Shown here: in pieces, positions 8,400 to 17,278 of the stretch
Layout of the letters: the number at the start of each line of letters is the position of its first letter
Numbering within the stretch: position 1 is the stretch's first letter
Assembly (NCBI GenBank): GCA_019119995.1
Contig: DWVY01000004.1
Location: forward strand, 62,001 to 126,000
DNA: 64,000 nucleotides
Direction: 5' to 3'
From: Candidatus Mediterraneibacter faecavium
GTDB taxonomy: Bacteria > Bacillota > Clostridia > Lachnospirales > Lachnospiraceae
The notes under the pieces: generated by a model
What the model saw: the letters and a program-made list of their open reading frames with translations, nothing else
The model's database searches: none
What the model was told of the DNA's origin: nothing
Program-made: the position numbers and the translations under genes

Positions 8400-9191
8400 C
8401 TAATTCCGATGGAAGAAACTGGAGATCTTTTCAAGGAATCCTTCCGGCTTCATATAGTCTTCTATGGGGATTTCCTCGCCCAGCAGCCGCCGGCAGATAT
8501 TCATATATGAGCTTCCTGCCAGTCCGTCCTCCCCTACAACAGGTTCCCCCTGATTGGTAGCGATGACGACCTGCTCATCATCCGGTATGACCCCCAGAAG
8601 GTCTACAGCCAGTATTTCTGTCACGTCTTCGACGGACATCATATCCCCGCGCTTTACCATATCGATCCTGAGCCGGTTGATCAATAGCTCATTCTTCCTG
8701 ATCCCCGATGCTTCCAGCAGTCCTATGATCCTGTCTGCATCTCTGATCGCTGACACTTCCGGAGTCGTGACCACGATCGCACGATCCGCCCCGGCGATCG
8801 CATTCTGGAATCCCTGTTCGATCCCCGCCGGGCAGTCGAGCAGGATAAAGTCGAAGTCATCACGGATATCGTCGATCAGCTTTTTCATCTGCTCCGGTGA
8901 AACGCTTGTCTTATCCTTAGTCTGCGCAGACGGGAGCAGATAAAGTTCAGGGAAACGTTTGTCCTTTATCAAAGCCTGTTTCAGCCGACAGCTTCCCTCG
9001 ATCACATCTACGATATTATATACGATCCTGTTTTCAAGTCCCAGTACCACATCCAGATTTCTGAGGCCAAGGTCCGTGTCGATGACCATCACCTTTTTCC
9101 CGAGCCTGGACAGTCCGATACCGATATTCGCCGTCGTTGTCGTCTTCCCGACACCGCCTTTTCCTGATGTTATGACTATAACCTCTCCCAT
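8400..9191 (-). CDS. minD: Septum site-determining ATPase MinD
   Basis: A ParA-type ATPase that binds membranes when ATP-loaded. The start at 9191 is preferred: AGGAGG lies 8 bp upstream, and the longer frame would place this site inside the gene. Of 263 residues, the deviant Walker A is SGKGGVGKTTTTANIG (about 7-22), the switch region is LLDCPAGIE, and the C-terminus has an amphipathic membrane-targeting helix (FLEKISSFFH). It starts 35 bp after the mrdA stop, exactly where minC would be in other clostridia. Confidence 0.96.
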   Translation of the reverse strand: MGEVIVITSGKGGVGKTTTTANIGIGLSRLGKKVMVIDTDLGLRNLDVVLGLENRIVYNIVDVIEGSCRLKQALIKDKRFPELYLLPSAQTKDKTSVSPEQMKKLIDDIRDDFDFILLDCPAGIEQGFQNAIAGADRAIVVTTPEVSAIRDADRIIGLLEASGIRKNELLINRLRIDMVKRGDMMSVEDVTEILAVDLLGVIPDDEQVVIATNQGEPVVGEDGLAGSSYMNICRRLLGEEIPIEDYMKPEGFLEKISSFFHRN

Positions 9192-9226
9192 ACTGCTTTC
9201 CTCCTGCATAAGTTCTGACGTTGTGA

Positions 9227-12085
9227 TTAATCTCCGGCCATCCCGCTTCCCAGATCAGCCGCTGCGCCTGTGATCAGTTCATCTTTCAGATCCGGGTTAA
9301 AATAGATCCGCGCCACATCCCTTCCTATCTCAGAGGAATATCCTGAATTATATCCGTTCACAATGCGTACTGCGATAGATATTTCCGGTGAATCGGCAGG
9401 TGCATATCCGACAAAAAGCGCATGGTCCGGATGGAGTTCATTCTGCTGTGCTGTTCCTGTCTTTCCCGCCATCGAGAACTCCAGTCCGGAAAATGTGGCA
9501 TGACTGCTTACCATCAGTTCCATTCCCCCATGAAGCTGATTCCATGTGCTCTGGCTGATATCATCCATCGTTCTTACCACCTCTGCCTCATTATCCCGCA
9601 GAAGGCTTCCGCTGGAATCCGTGATCTTGTCGATCAGCGTCAGGTCATAGACGGTGCCTTTGTTAGCAACTGCCGTGACATATCTGTTTATCTGGCTGAC
9701 GGTAAAGTTATTGTTGCCCTGGCCGATCGCGGACTGAATGGAATACTCGTCCGATATGTGCGGGGACGCCTCGTCGATCTCAAGACCGGATTTCTCTCCA
9801 AGCCCGTACATCTCGGCATATTTTGCAAGCCGGTCCGTACCGAGGTCACTATCATAATTTCCTTCGGAGTCCATTCCCAGCTCATATCCCACGTTATAGA
9901 AATATACGTTGCACGAATTCTCAATGGCATGCACCGCGTTTAAGGAGCCGTGGCCATTCGGATAGACCCAGCAGCGCGGGCTCGGCTCAACCTCAGAGAA
10001 CTGGCCGTCACAGTAAAACGTAGTATCCGCATTGACGATGCCTTCCTCCAGAGCGGCTGTAGCCGAAACCATCTTGAATGTAGATCCTGGCGCAGTCTCC
10101 TCCTGTGTAGCCCTGTTGTAAAACGGCCGCGAAGTCCCGCTGTTCAGCTGATTGTAATAGGATGAATCCATCGTATTCGCAAGACGGTTGTTGTCATATC
10201 CCGGATAAGACACGCATGCAAGCACGTCCCCCGTGTTCGGGTCTGTCACTACAAGCCCTCCGGACCCGGGTTCAAGCCCGAGCTGTCCCGGCGTGATCTT
10301 CAACGTCTTGATCTTGTCATACAGCCAGCTGTAAGAATCCACAGAACCGCTCAGCAGTCCGTTATAAGTATCCTCTTCCATCGGCAGTACACCTTGTTCA
10401 TACACGATCGCGCAGATCTGTGTTCCGGTGACACTCCCTGATTTTATAAGATATTCATAGAGAAGTTTGTCGAAATCACTGTCATCCGTCAAATATTCTT
10501 CAATATAAGCCAGAAGAGCCTGATAGATCTCTTCCGAACTGGAATAAGCGCTGTCTCCGAGTTTTGACGTATCGATCCAGTTCTGGGAGATTGCATAGTT
10601 CAGATAGGCATTGAGGCTGATCGTCTCGTCTGTCCGCCATGCGGTATATGTCTCGTCCGAAGTGTCGATCTGATCCTGCATTAAGATCCCGGTATTGCTT
10701 GTCAGGACATCATTGCAGATATAGGACATATATGCCTGCATCTCATCCGACAGATCCCGGTAAGCCGCCGCATCCGGATCCTGAAGCTGGGACATGATCT
10801 CAGAGAGGACCTCTTCTTTTCTCTGCTGGAACACAGCGTAAACCTGTTTCTCCGCAGTTCCCGCTTTCTCATTTGCAAAATGATCTGTGTCGATCACCTC
10901 ATTTGCGATAAATGCATGGTATGCGTCGCTGACAGGGATGATGATCTCACTTGCATCTTCTGTCACTGACGGGTCATATTCCAGGATATTGGTCAGCTTG
11001 CTTAAGACAATCCCCGCGATCTTTTCTTCCAGGAGATGATATGCATTGATCTGCAGGTCCTTGTCTATCGTCAGATAGATATCATTTCCCGCCTTCGGCT
11101 CGGTCCTGCTCACTGTCTCTATGACTTTCCCCAGCCTGTCTACATAAAATGTGGATTTGCCCTTTTCCCCCTGCAGTGTACTGTCATAAGCCTGCTCGAT
11201 ACCGGACTTCCCGACAAGGTCGGACAGGGAGTACCGGTCTTTATCGTCTTTGTCGAGATCATCATACTCTTCCTGGGACATAGGGCCGATATATCCGATG
11301 ATAGACGCAAAGTATTCCCCGTCCGGATACCGGCGGAGTGACTCCTCTTCAATATCTACGCCGCTCAGCTCACTTTGGTTTTCCATAATAGCCGCGGCAG
11401 TCTCATCGCTGACATCAGATGCCAGCGTGGTAGACAAGAACTGCTGATAACTGTTAAGCCCCATCGCATATCTCATATTGACCATCTTTAAGATATAATC
11501 CGGCTCATTGTTCTTATCATCAAGTCCATAGCGTTCGGAGCAGAGATAGTGCATGATCTCCGCCGCCGACTGGTTTCTCTCTTCCGCTTTCAGGTCATCT
11601 GTATATACTTTCCCATATACATCCGCCACAAAGCGCAGCCTGAGCGTCTCATTCGTCTCCGCAAACTGATACTCTCCCGCAGAATCCAGTATGATACCGA
11701 AACTGTCGATAACAGAATCTCCGTTCGCTTCTACGATCCGGAGCACTTTATCCAGTATGTTGTTGAGTATCTTATTCTTATCATCTGAACTTGTGCTCGT
11801 AGGCACTGTATCCTGTATCGTGACCGAATACGCCAGTTCATTGTAGGCAAGAAGATTGCCGTTCCTGTCATAAATGTTTCCCCGGGTGGCAGCGATCTCA
11901 CTCGTCCTTCTGATCTGCAGTTCATAGTTTTCCAGATACTCCCCGCCCCTCACGATCTGGAGATAGAAAAGACGTCCGATCAGAACGGTCGAAGTCAGGC
12001 AGAATACTATAATAAGCACCATAAGCCTGGACTTCATGATATATTCCACGCCTTCTTTTATCCTGTCAATGATTTCTCTAAACAA
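9227..12085 (-). CDS. mrdA: Penicillin-binding protein 2 (elongasome transpeptidase) with a large insertion
   Basis: Class B PBP that cross-links peptidoglycan during elongation with RodA. A TTG start at 12085 with AAGGAG upstream gives 952 residues; an ATG 16 codons on (MKSRLMVL) is the alternative. One N-terminal transmembrane helix is followed by the dimerisation domain and the transpeptidase with STFK (668-671, nucleophile Ser668), SCN (724-726) and KTG (875-877). Between the end of the dimerisation domain (near 350) and the transpeptidase opening GGLVVTDPNTGDVLACVSYP (near 609) lie about 230 extra acidic, helical residues not found in Bacillus or E. coli PBP2. It overlaps mreD by 8 bp. 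Confidence 0.92.
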   Translation of the reverse strand: MFREIIDRIKEGVEYIMKSRLMVLIIVFCLTSTVLIGRLFYLQIVRGGEYLENYELQIRRTSEIAATRGNIYDRNGNLLAYNELAYSVTIQDTVPTSTSSDDKNKILNNILDKVLRIVEANGDSVIDSFGIILDSAGEYQFAETNETLRLRFVADVYGKVYTDDLKAEERNQSAAEIMHYLCSERYGLDDKNNEPDYILKMVNMRYAMGLNSYQQFLSTTLASDVSDETAAAIMENQSELSGVDIEEESLRRYPDGEYFASIIGYIGPMSQEEYDDLDKDDKDRYSLSDLVGKSGIEQAYDSTLQGEKGKSTFYVDRLGKVIETVSRTEPKAGNDIYLTIDKDLQINAYHLLEEKIAGIVLSKLTNILEYDPSVTEDASEIIIPVSDAYHAFIANEVIDTDHFANEKAGTAEKQVYAVFQQRKEEVLSEIMSQLQDPDAAAYRDLSDEMQAYMSYICNDVLTSNTGILMQDQIDTSDETYTAWRTDETISLNAYLNYAISQNWIDTSKLGDSAYSSSEEIYQALLAYIEEYLTDDSDFDKLLYEYLIKSGSVTGTQICAIVYEQGVLPMEEDTYNGLLSGSVDSYSWLYDKIKTLKITPGQLGLEPGSGGLVVTDPNTGDVLACVSYPGYDNNRLANTMDSSYYNQLNSGTSRPFYNRATQEETAPGSTFKMVSATAALEEGIVNADTTFYCDGQFSEVEPSPRCWVYPNGHGSLNAVHAIENSCNVYFYNVGYELGMDSEGNYDSDLGTDRLAKYAEMYGLGEKSGLEIDEASPHISDEYSIQSAIGQGNNNFTVSQINRYVTAVANKGTVYDLTLIDKITDSSGSLLRDNEAEVVRTMDDISQSTWNQLHGGMELMVSSHATFSGLEFSMAGKTGTAQQNELHPDHALFVGYAPADSPEISIAVRIVNGYNSGYSSEIGRDVARIYFNPDLKDELITGAAADLGSGMAGD

Positions 12086-12611
12086 ATTTACTTGCACTCC
12101 TTTTCTCTTCTGCCTCCAGTTTGTGATTGATAAACAGGAGCAGCGGGTAAATGATAAGGGTAACCGCGATCGTATAGATAGCCTCAGGAACAATGATCCT
12201 GTTCAGATAGTACAGAAAGTCAAAGTCACTTCTGAGCAGAAAAGTCAGAAAATAGACAGCAAGTCCATAGACAACATTGCTTCCGGCGATCAGAAAAAGC
12301 GGTAATTTGATATCTTCATCAAAATAAATCTGCTCAAAGAGCCCGTTAACATACCCTGCCGCCAGATAGATCAAAGCATAAAATCCTATCATGTCACCAT
12401 ACTGGATATCGATCAGCATACCAGAGGCAAACCCGACAAGCATTCCCTCGCGCGGGCCCCGCATGAATCCGAACGATGCAGTGACAATAAGCATGAGGTT
12501 CGGCTTGACCCCCGCGATCTCCAGTGACGGAAAGATCGTACACTGCAAAAGATACGCTGCAAGCACGACCACCGCCGTCACAACGATCCGTCTTATCTTA
12601 ACTGCTTTCAT
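12078..12611 (-). CDS. mreD: Rod shape-determining membrane protein MreD
   Basis: A 177-residue polytopic protein (about five helices) of the elongation complex. The recognisable core is FGFMRGPREGMLVGFASGML, which is typical of Firmicutes MreD. It lies 13 bp after mreC, and its stop overlaps the mrdA start region, as in many clostridia. It links MreB/MreC to the PBP2-RodA synthase; the molecular role in this family is still poorly defined. Confidence 0.93.
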   Translation of the reverse strand: MKAVKIRRIVVTAVVVLAAYLLQCTIFPSLEIAGVKPNLMLIVTASFGFMRGPREGMLVGFASGMLIDIQYGDMIGFYALIYLAAGYVNGLFEQIYFDEDIKLPLFLIAGSNVVYGLAVYFLTFLLRSDFDFLYYLNRIIVPEAIYTIAVTLIIYPLLLFINHKLEAEEKRSASKFV

Positions 12612-12624
12612 GAAATGTTCTCCT

Positions 12625-13497
12625 TTACTCGCCCGTCTCGTCCTCGCCGGTAAGTTCCGCCTTTGTGGTTGTGATCACGAGCACTTCCTGGATATTCTTA
12701 AAATCCACTGCCGGTATGATATAACCCGAACGTGTCAGATTATTAGAGTCTACGTTGATCTCGCTGATCGACCCGATCAGGATCCCCTGAAGGTATTTGT
12801 CACTGATATAGGATGTGACGATCTGGTCTCCGACAGCCACGACATTATCATTGTTTTCCATTTGGTCAAACGCGATCTGTCCGCTGCTCATAAGGGAAAG
12901 ATCGCCGCTTACGATACATGTGTCAGATGTAGAAAGGACCATGCCGCTCACATTGGTCGAATCATCAATGATCGAACGTACTTTAGCCCATGTAGGTCCG
13001 ACTTCCGTAACAATGCCGACAAGACCGCTTCCGGCCAGTACATTCATATCGACTGCGATCCCGTCCATACTTCCTTTATCGATCGTAAATGTGCTGAACC
13101 AGTTCCCGGCTTCCTTTCCGATCACATGAGCCGCCGTCTTCTCGTATTCCGCATAATTCTGATCCAGCTGATACAGTTCCTGGAGACGTTCATACTCGTA
13201 TCTCTCTTCCTGAAGATAGTTGTTTTCCGTCGTAAGTGCATCGATCTGGGCCTGCAGGTCCTCATTTTCCGCCCGGAGCTGCTGCATCGTCGAGAAATTG
13301 TCTTTCATATCCCCCAGCCATCTCCCAACGTGGTTGATCCCCTGCTGCAAAGGAATAACTGTTATATTCGCCAGGACCTTAAACGGGCCGGCCGCCTGCT
13401 CTGAAAATGACGAGAGCACCATCATGAGCGCGCAGAACAGAGAAAGTCCGAGCAGGATATATCTGTTTGTATGTGATGTCTGATTCTTTTTTTTCAT
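12625..13497 (-). CDS. mreC: Rod shape-determining protein MreC
   Basis: An extracytoplasmic scaffold that activates PBP2. The ATG at 13497 shares one base with the mreB stop (TAATG); a GTG 12 bp upstream is less likely. Of 290 residues, about 12-30 form the membrane anchor, about 60-110 form a coiled coil (ENEDLQAQIDALTTENNYLQ), and the rest is the double beta-barrel domain with the conserved GLVGIV and DKYLQGILIGSI patches. Confidence 0.94.
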   Translation of the reverse strand: MKKKNQTSHTNRYILLGLSLFCALMMVLSSFSEQAAGPFKVLANITVIPLQQGINHVGRWLGDMKDNFSTMQQLRAENEDLQAQIDALTTENNYLQEERYEYERLQELYQLDQNYAEYEKTAAHVIGKEAGNWFSTFTIDKGSMDGIAVDMNVLAGSGLVGIVTEVGPTWAKVRSIIDDSTNVSGMVLSTSDTCIVSGDLSLMSSGQIAFDQMENNDNVVAVGDQIVTSYISDKYLQGILIGSISEINVDSNNLTRSGYIIPAVDFKNIQEVLVITTTKAELTGEDETGE

Positions 13498-14522
13498 TAT
13501 CTTAACCACCTGTAATCTTCATCCAACATAGAATACGTAAGACGTTTATAATAACTGCGATCGGAAATGATCTTTCTCAGGCCGTTTACGACGCAGAGTT
13601 CCGGTTCGGAGACTGTAAGGACCGGAAGGCCGATACTCTCCTCAAGATATGTAGAGAGTCCGCGCAGATTTGCCATTCCTCCGGTAAGGCAGATCCCCTT
13701 CTTTTCGATCGCCCTGCGGACATCCGGCGGAGTCCTCTCGATCATAGTCCGGATCGCACGCACACATTCTTCCAGCGGCTCTTTCATCGCAGCCCTGACC
13801 AGGCTGATCGGAATGTCCGTCTGCGCAGGCACCCCCGTGACAAGATCTCTTCCGGATACGGTGATCGCACTGTCCGTGCTCTGGTCAAAGACACCGAATT
13901 CCCGGCGCAGCTTCTCCGCTGTAAGAGTTCCGATCATAAACTCCCGGTTGTGGCGGACCAGATCCGCGATCGAGACGTCAAAGTTCTCCCCGCCGATCTT
14001 GAGCAGCCGGTTCATGACCATCCCTCCCTGGGACAAGACGGAAAGTTCCGTCGTACCGCCGCCGAAATTGGCGACGAAGATCCCTTTTTCACCGATCACA
14101 TCCATGCCGGATCCGATGGCATCCGCCAGCCCTTTCTCTACGATCCGTACGGATTTTGCCTTTGCCTCCGAGTGAAGGACAAGATCATAAAACGCCTTCT
14201 TCTCCACCTCAGTCACATCCGTCGGGACAGCTACTACATATTCCGCCCCGAACACAGAGCGCCGCTCTGTTCCAAGCAGATTTCCAAGCAGATACTGCAT
14301 GTCGTCGAAATGTGCGATCACTCCTCTTTTCATGGGGAATACGACCTTGATATCTGTCGGAGCTTTCTCGAAGATATCATAAGCTTCATTCCCTACAGCA
14401 AAGATATATTTTTTGTTCTTCATTGCAATAGCGTTTTTCTCACGCCATATCCGGTCATTCTTTTTATCAAAAGCCTTGATCTCATAGGTCCCGAGATCGA
14501 GGCCGTAAACTCTCCCCGCCAT
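13497..14522 (-). CDS. mreB: Actin-like rod shape protein MreB
   Basis: Membrane-bound actin homologue that guides elongation. The start at 14522 is chosen because GGGGTGG lies 8 bp upstream; a GTG four codons earlier is possible. The 341 residues carry the phosphate-1 loop as GLDLGTYEIKAF rather than the common GIDLGTANT, the phosphate-2 loop as NFGGGTTELSVL, and the adenosine motif as TGGMANLRGL. The divergence suggests a lineage-specific MreB, but it is the first shape gene after radC and is followed by mreC and mreD, so the role is clear. Confidence 0.93.
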   Translation of the reverse strand: MAGRVYGLDLGTYEIKAFDKKNDRIWREKNAIAMKNKKYIFAVGNEAYDIFEKAPTDIKVVFPMKRGVIAHFDDMQYLLGNLLGTERRSVFGAEYVVAVPTDVTEVEKKAFYDLVLHSEAKAKSVRIVEKGLADAIGSGMDVIGEKGIFVANFGGGTTELSVLSQGGMVMNRLLKIGGENFDVSIADLVRHNREFMIGTLTAEKLRREFGVFDQSTDSAITVSGRDLVTGVPAQTDIPISLVRAAMKEPLEECVRAIRTMIERTPPDVRRAIEKKGICLTGGMANLRGLSTYLEESIGLPVLTVSEPELCVVNGLRKIISDRSYYKRLTYSMLDEDYRWLR

Positions 14523-14558
14523 AGTAAAAACCACCCCTTATCAATTTACGTGCGACGG

Positions 14559-15269
14559 TCAACTCCCTTTTTGCTGAAAGAACCCCTTTTCTTTCATGCT
14601 GATAAAACAATTGTTCCCTATAATAATATGATCGAGAAGTTCGATCCCGATCATCATGCCTGCTTCATGCACCCGTCTTGTGATCCGCACATCCTCCCGG
14701 CTCGGCGTCGGATCGCCGCTCGGATGATTGTGCAGAAGTATGATCGCAGACGCATTCTTCTGAAATGCCTCTATAAACAGCTCGCGCGGCGATACCAGCG
14801 CCATGTCCACTGTACCGGTCGACACATCCATCTCTTTGATCAGTCTGGATCGTGTATTCAGGAGCAGCAGCTTGAGCACTTCTCTGTTCTTATAGCGCAT
14901 ATCCTCCATGTAGTAACGGGCGATCGTCGTCGGCGATGAAAAGTCCAGTCCCTCCGCCGCCGCTTCGCGCGCCATGCGCTTCGACAATTCTGACAGGCAG
15001 AGGATCTGGATGGCCTTTACCTTTCCAATGCCCCGGACATGCACCAGACGTTCCATTGTCCACTGGTGGATATTATGGAGTCCGGGATTCCCAAAATCAG
15101 GATGTAACAGGCGTCTCGCCAGATCCAGTGAATTTTCTCCCCGCGTGCCGGTCCGTAATATAACCGCCAGAAGCTCGGCATCCGTCAGATGTTCTGCTCC
15201 GAAGTGTTCGCATTTTTCATAGGGACGCTCTTCTTGATACATTTCTTTGATTGTATTGCTTGTTTTCAT
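14559..15269 (-). CDS. radC: RadC family JAB-domain protein
   Basis: A 236-residue RadC (YsxA) homologue. An N-terminal helix-hairpin-helix region (about residues 25-100) precedes a JAB/MPN domain with the metal motif LLHNHPSGDPTPSREDV (HPSGD). Despite the name, a role in DNA repair is not established. The gene stands immediately upstream of mreB, as in Bacillus, and a promoter is visible 44 bp before its start. No strong ribosome-binding site is seen in front of the ATG. Confidence 0.93.
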   Translation of the reverse strand: MKTSNTIKEMYQEERPYEKCEHFGAEHLTDAELLAVILRTGTRGENSLDLARRLLHPDFGNPGLHNIHQWTMERLVHVRGIGKVKAIQILCLSELSKRMAREAAAEGLDFSSPTTIARYYMEDMRYKNREVLKLLLLNTRSRLIKEMDVSTGTVDMALVSPRELFIEAFQKNASAIILLHNHPSGDPTPSREDVRITRRVHEAGMMIGIELLDHIIIGNNCFISMKEKGFFQQKGS

Positions 15270-15312
15270 AAATTGATCCTTAGATCAGCGCGATGATACA
15301 ATACAACGATTT

Positions 15313-15341
15313 ATTTTAGCACACTTTAAAAAATGTGTATA
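15313..15341 (-). promoter_or_regulatory. Promoter of the radC-mreBCD-mrdA-minDE operon
   Basis: Minus strand: -35 TATACA (15336-15341), 17-bp spacer, -10 TAAAAT (15313-15318) with TGC in front (extended -10). It lies between the upstream flavoprotein stop and radC and points into radC. Confidence 0.55.
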
Positions 15342-15352
15342 GGGATTCCCCA

Positions 15353-16930
15353 TTAAAATTCTGTGAACTTCCGGATCAGGGCTTCAGCCACTTTTATGCC
15401 GTCCATAGCCGCTGATGTGATCCCGCCTGCGTATCCGGCGCCCTCTCCGCACGGATAAACCCACGGGATATTGCTCCGGAAACTGTCGTCTCTGTTGATC
15501 CTGACCGGCGATGATGTTCTGCTCTCCACACCGGACAATAATACATCTTTATCGGCGAAGCCGCGGATCTTATGGTCCATTGCCCGGATCCCTTCCTCGA
15601 TCGAGGCGGAAAGCTCCTCCGGAAAGATATTTCTCACATTTCCAAGCCTATAGTGTCCTTTTATATTTGGTTTTATACAGCCAAGTTCCACTGTCTTCTT
15701 ATCCGCGCAGAAATCTTCAAATCTCTGGACCGGTACGCATCCTTTTCCCTCTTCCCACGCTCTTCTCTCCAGTTTTCTCTGAAACTCTACGCCTGCAAGG
15801 GGATGATCCGCCCCGTAATCCTGCGGCGTCACTGTCACGATAACAGCGCTGTTGGCATTTTCTCCTGCCCGCCCGTGATAGCTCATTCCGTTTACCGCCA
15901 GGCGTCCCGGCTCCGAGGAGGCGTTGACCACATAGCCGCCCGGACACATACAGAACGTATACACGCCTCTTCCGTTGGCCAGTTTTTCTGTCAGCTTATA
16001 AGAGGCTGCCGAAAGATCTCCTCTATTCTCTCTCCCGTACATATTTTCGTCGATCAGACGCTGCGGATGCTCTACGCGGACGCCTGCCGCAAATGCTTTT
16101 GCCTCCATATCGAATCCGCGGTCACAGAGCATGTAAAACGTGTCTCTGGCACTGTGGCCTACCGCAAGAACGGCTGCTCCTGCCCTTATTTTTTCTTCGT
16201 TATTTATAACAAGGACTTTTTCTTCTGGGATCAGATCCGTCACCTGGCTGTGGAAGAGGAACTCGCCGCCCATTTTCTCGATCTCCCTGCGCATCGCCTC
16301 TACCACATCGATCAGGATATCTGTGCCGATATGAGGCTTCTGCTCCCAGAGGATATCCTCCGGCGCGCCGAGTCTCACGAAAGTTTCCAGTACATAACGG
16401 TTCCTCCCTGCCGGATCTTTCACAAGCGTATTCAGTTTGCCGTCCGAGAATGTCCCGGCGCCGCCTTCCCCGAACTGTACGTTAGACTCCGGATCAAGCA
16501 CTCCTGTCTCCCAGAATTTCTCCACATCTCTTTTGCGTTCCCTTACCGGTGCTCCTCTCTCAATGATAAGAGGATGGTATCCCTCGCTGGCAAGAAGATA
16601 AGCGCAGAACAAGCCCGCGGGGCCGCTCCCGATGACCACCGGTCTGTCAGACAATCTTTCCGTGCCGTGTTCCGGCACACTGTAAGGACGGCCGGATACT
16701 TTCCGGACGTTTCCCTTCATGCTTTTCAATACACGCTCTTCGTGCTTTATCTCTGCGTCGATCGAGTATACATAATAAAGTTCCGGTTTCTTCCGGGCAT
16801 CAAGAGAACGCTTACGGATGTAGTACTGTCCTAAATCCTTTCTACTGATCCGCAGCATCTTTAAGAGCTTTTGCTCAAGCTGTTCCCGTGTATGTGTCAC
16901 CGGGAGTTTCAACTGACTGATTCGCAGCAT
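15353..16930 (-). CDS. FAD-dependent dehydrogenase, COG2509-like
   Basis: A 525-residue flavoprotein resembling COG2509. An N-terminal domain of about 90 residues (ferredoxin-like; RISRKDLGQYYIRKRSLDAR) precedes a dinucleotide-binding fold with GSGPAGLFCAYLLASEGY near residue 100. The family marker FGEGGAGTFSDGKLNT and a C-terminal FAD motif, PCGEGAGYAGGITSAAMDG, follow. The substrate is unknown. It is followed on the plus-strand map by a small unknown protein gene and a second flavoprotein, all read in the same direction. Confidence 0.85.
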   Translation of the reverse strand: MLRISQLKLPVTHTREQLEQKLLKMLRISRKDLGQYYIRKRSLDARKKPELYYVYSIDAEIKHEERVLKSMKGNVRKVSGRPYSVPEHGTERLSDRPVVIGSGPAGLFCAYLLASEGYHPLIIERGAPVRERKRDVEKFWETGVLDPESNVQFGEGGAGTFSDGKLNTLVKDPAGRNRYVLETFVRLGAPEDILWEQKPHIGTDILIDVVEAMRREIEKMGGEFLFHSQVTDLIPEEKVLVINNEEKIRAGAAVLAVGHSARDTFYMLCDRGFDMEAKAFAAGVRVEHPQRLIDENMYGRENRGDLSAASYKLTEKLANGRGVYTFCMCPGGYVVNASSEPGRLAVNGMSYHGRAGENANSAVIVTVTPQDYGADHPLAGVEFQRKLERRAWEEGKGCVPVQRFEDFCADKKTVELGCIKPNIKGHYRLGNVRNIFPEELSASIEEGIRAMDHKIRGFADKDVLLSGVESRTSSPVRINRDDSFRSNIPWVYPCGEGAGYAGGITSAAMDGIKVAEALIRKFTEF

Positions 16931-17014
16931 AATTGCGTTTCCTGCTTTCTGTTTCTATCTTTTATAATATTGTATCTGTCTTTTATAATACCGTTTCTCT
17001 GCATTTCGTGCGGC

Positions 17015-17233
17015 TTACAGGTATTCTACCGGCCGGCGGATGCTTCTGTTTCTGTTCATCCCTGCCTCCGCCTCTTCCGGCGTACGGTAGATCTCGTCCT
17101 CCGGGACTGCAAGAGCACCGCAGGAGCCGACAAACTGGACAAAATACTGACCGTCCTTCTTTGCACTCACCCTTGCGCGTTTCACCATATCATCCTCGAT
17201 CACATAACATGTATCTCCGATTCCGTATTTCAT
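17015..17233 (-). CDS. Small conserved-looking protein between two flavoproteins
   Basis: Not recognised. The start at 17233 is chosen because GAGGAG lies 9 bp upstream, giving 72 residues. It opens MKYGIGDTCYVIEDDMVK and reads like a small SH3-like beta barrel (alternating hydrophobic residues, ARVSAKKDGQYFVQFVGSC), with an acidic stretch and a basic tail. No signal peptide, membrane segment or metal motif beyond two isolated cysteines. It lies 45 bp after the BaiN-like gene and 84 bp before the COG2509 gene, so it is likely co-transcribed with them. Confidence 0.7.
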   Translation of the reverse strand: MKYGIGDTCYVIEDDMVKRARVSAKKDGQYFVQFVGSCGALAVPEDEIYRTPEEAEAGMNRNRSIRRPVEYL

Positions 17234-17278
17234 ATCTATCATCTCCTCGTTCATCTTAAACTCACGGTCCTATAGTAA

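Noticed and set aside
15572-16834. Plus-strand frame of 420 codons
   Set aside because: Shadow of the COG2509-like flavoprotein on the other strand; no ribosome-binding site or family signature.
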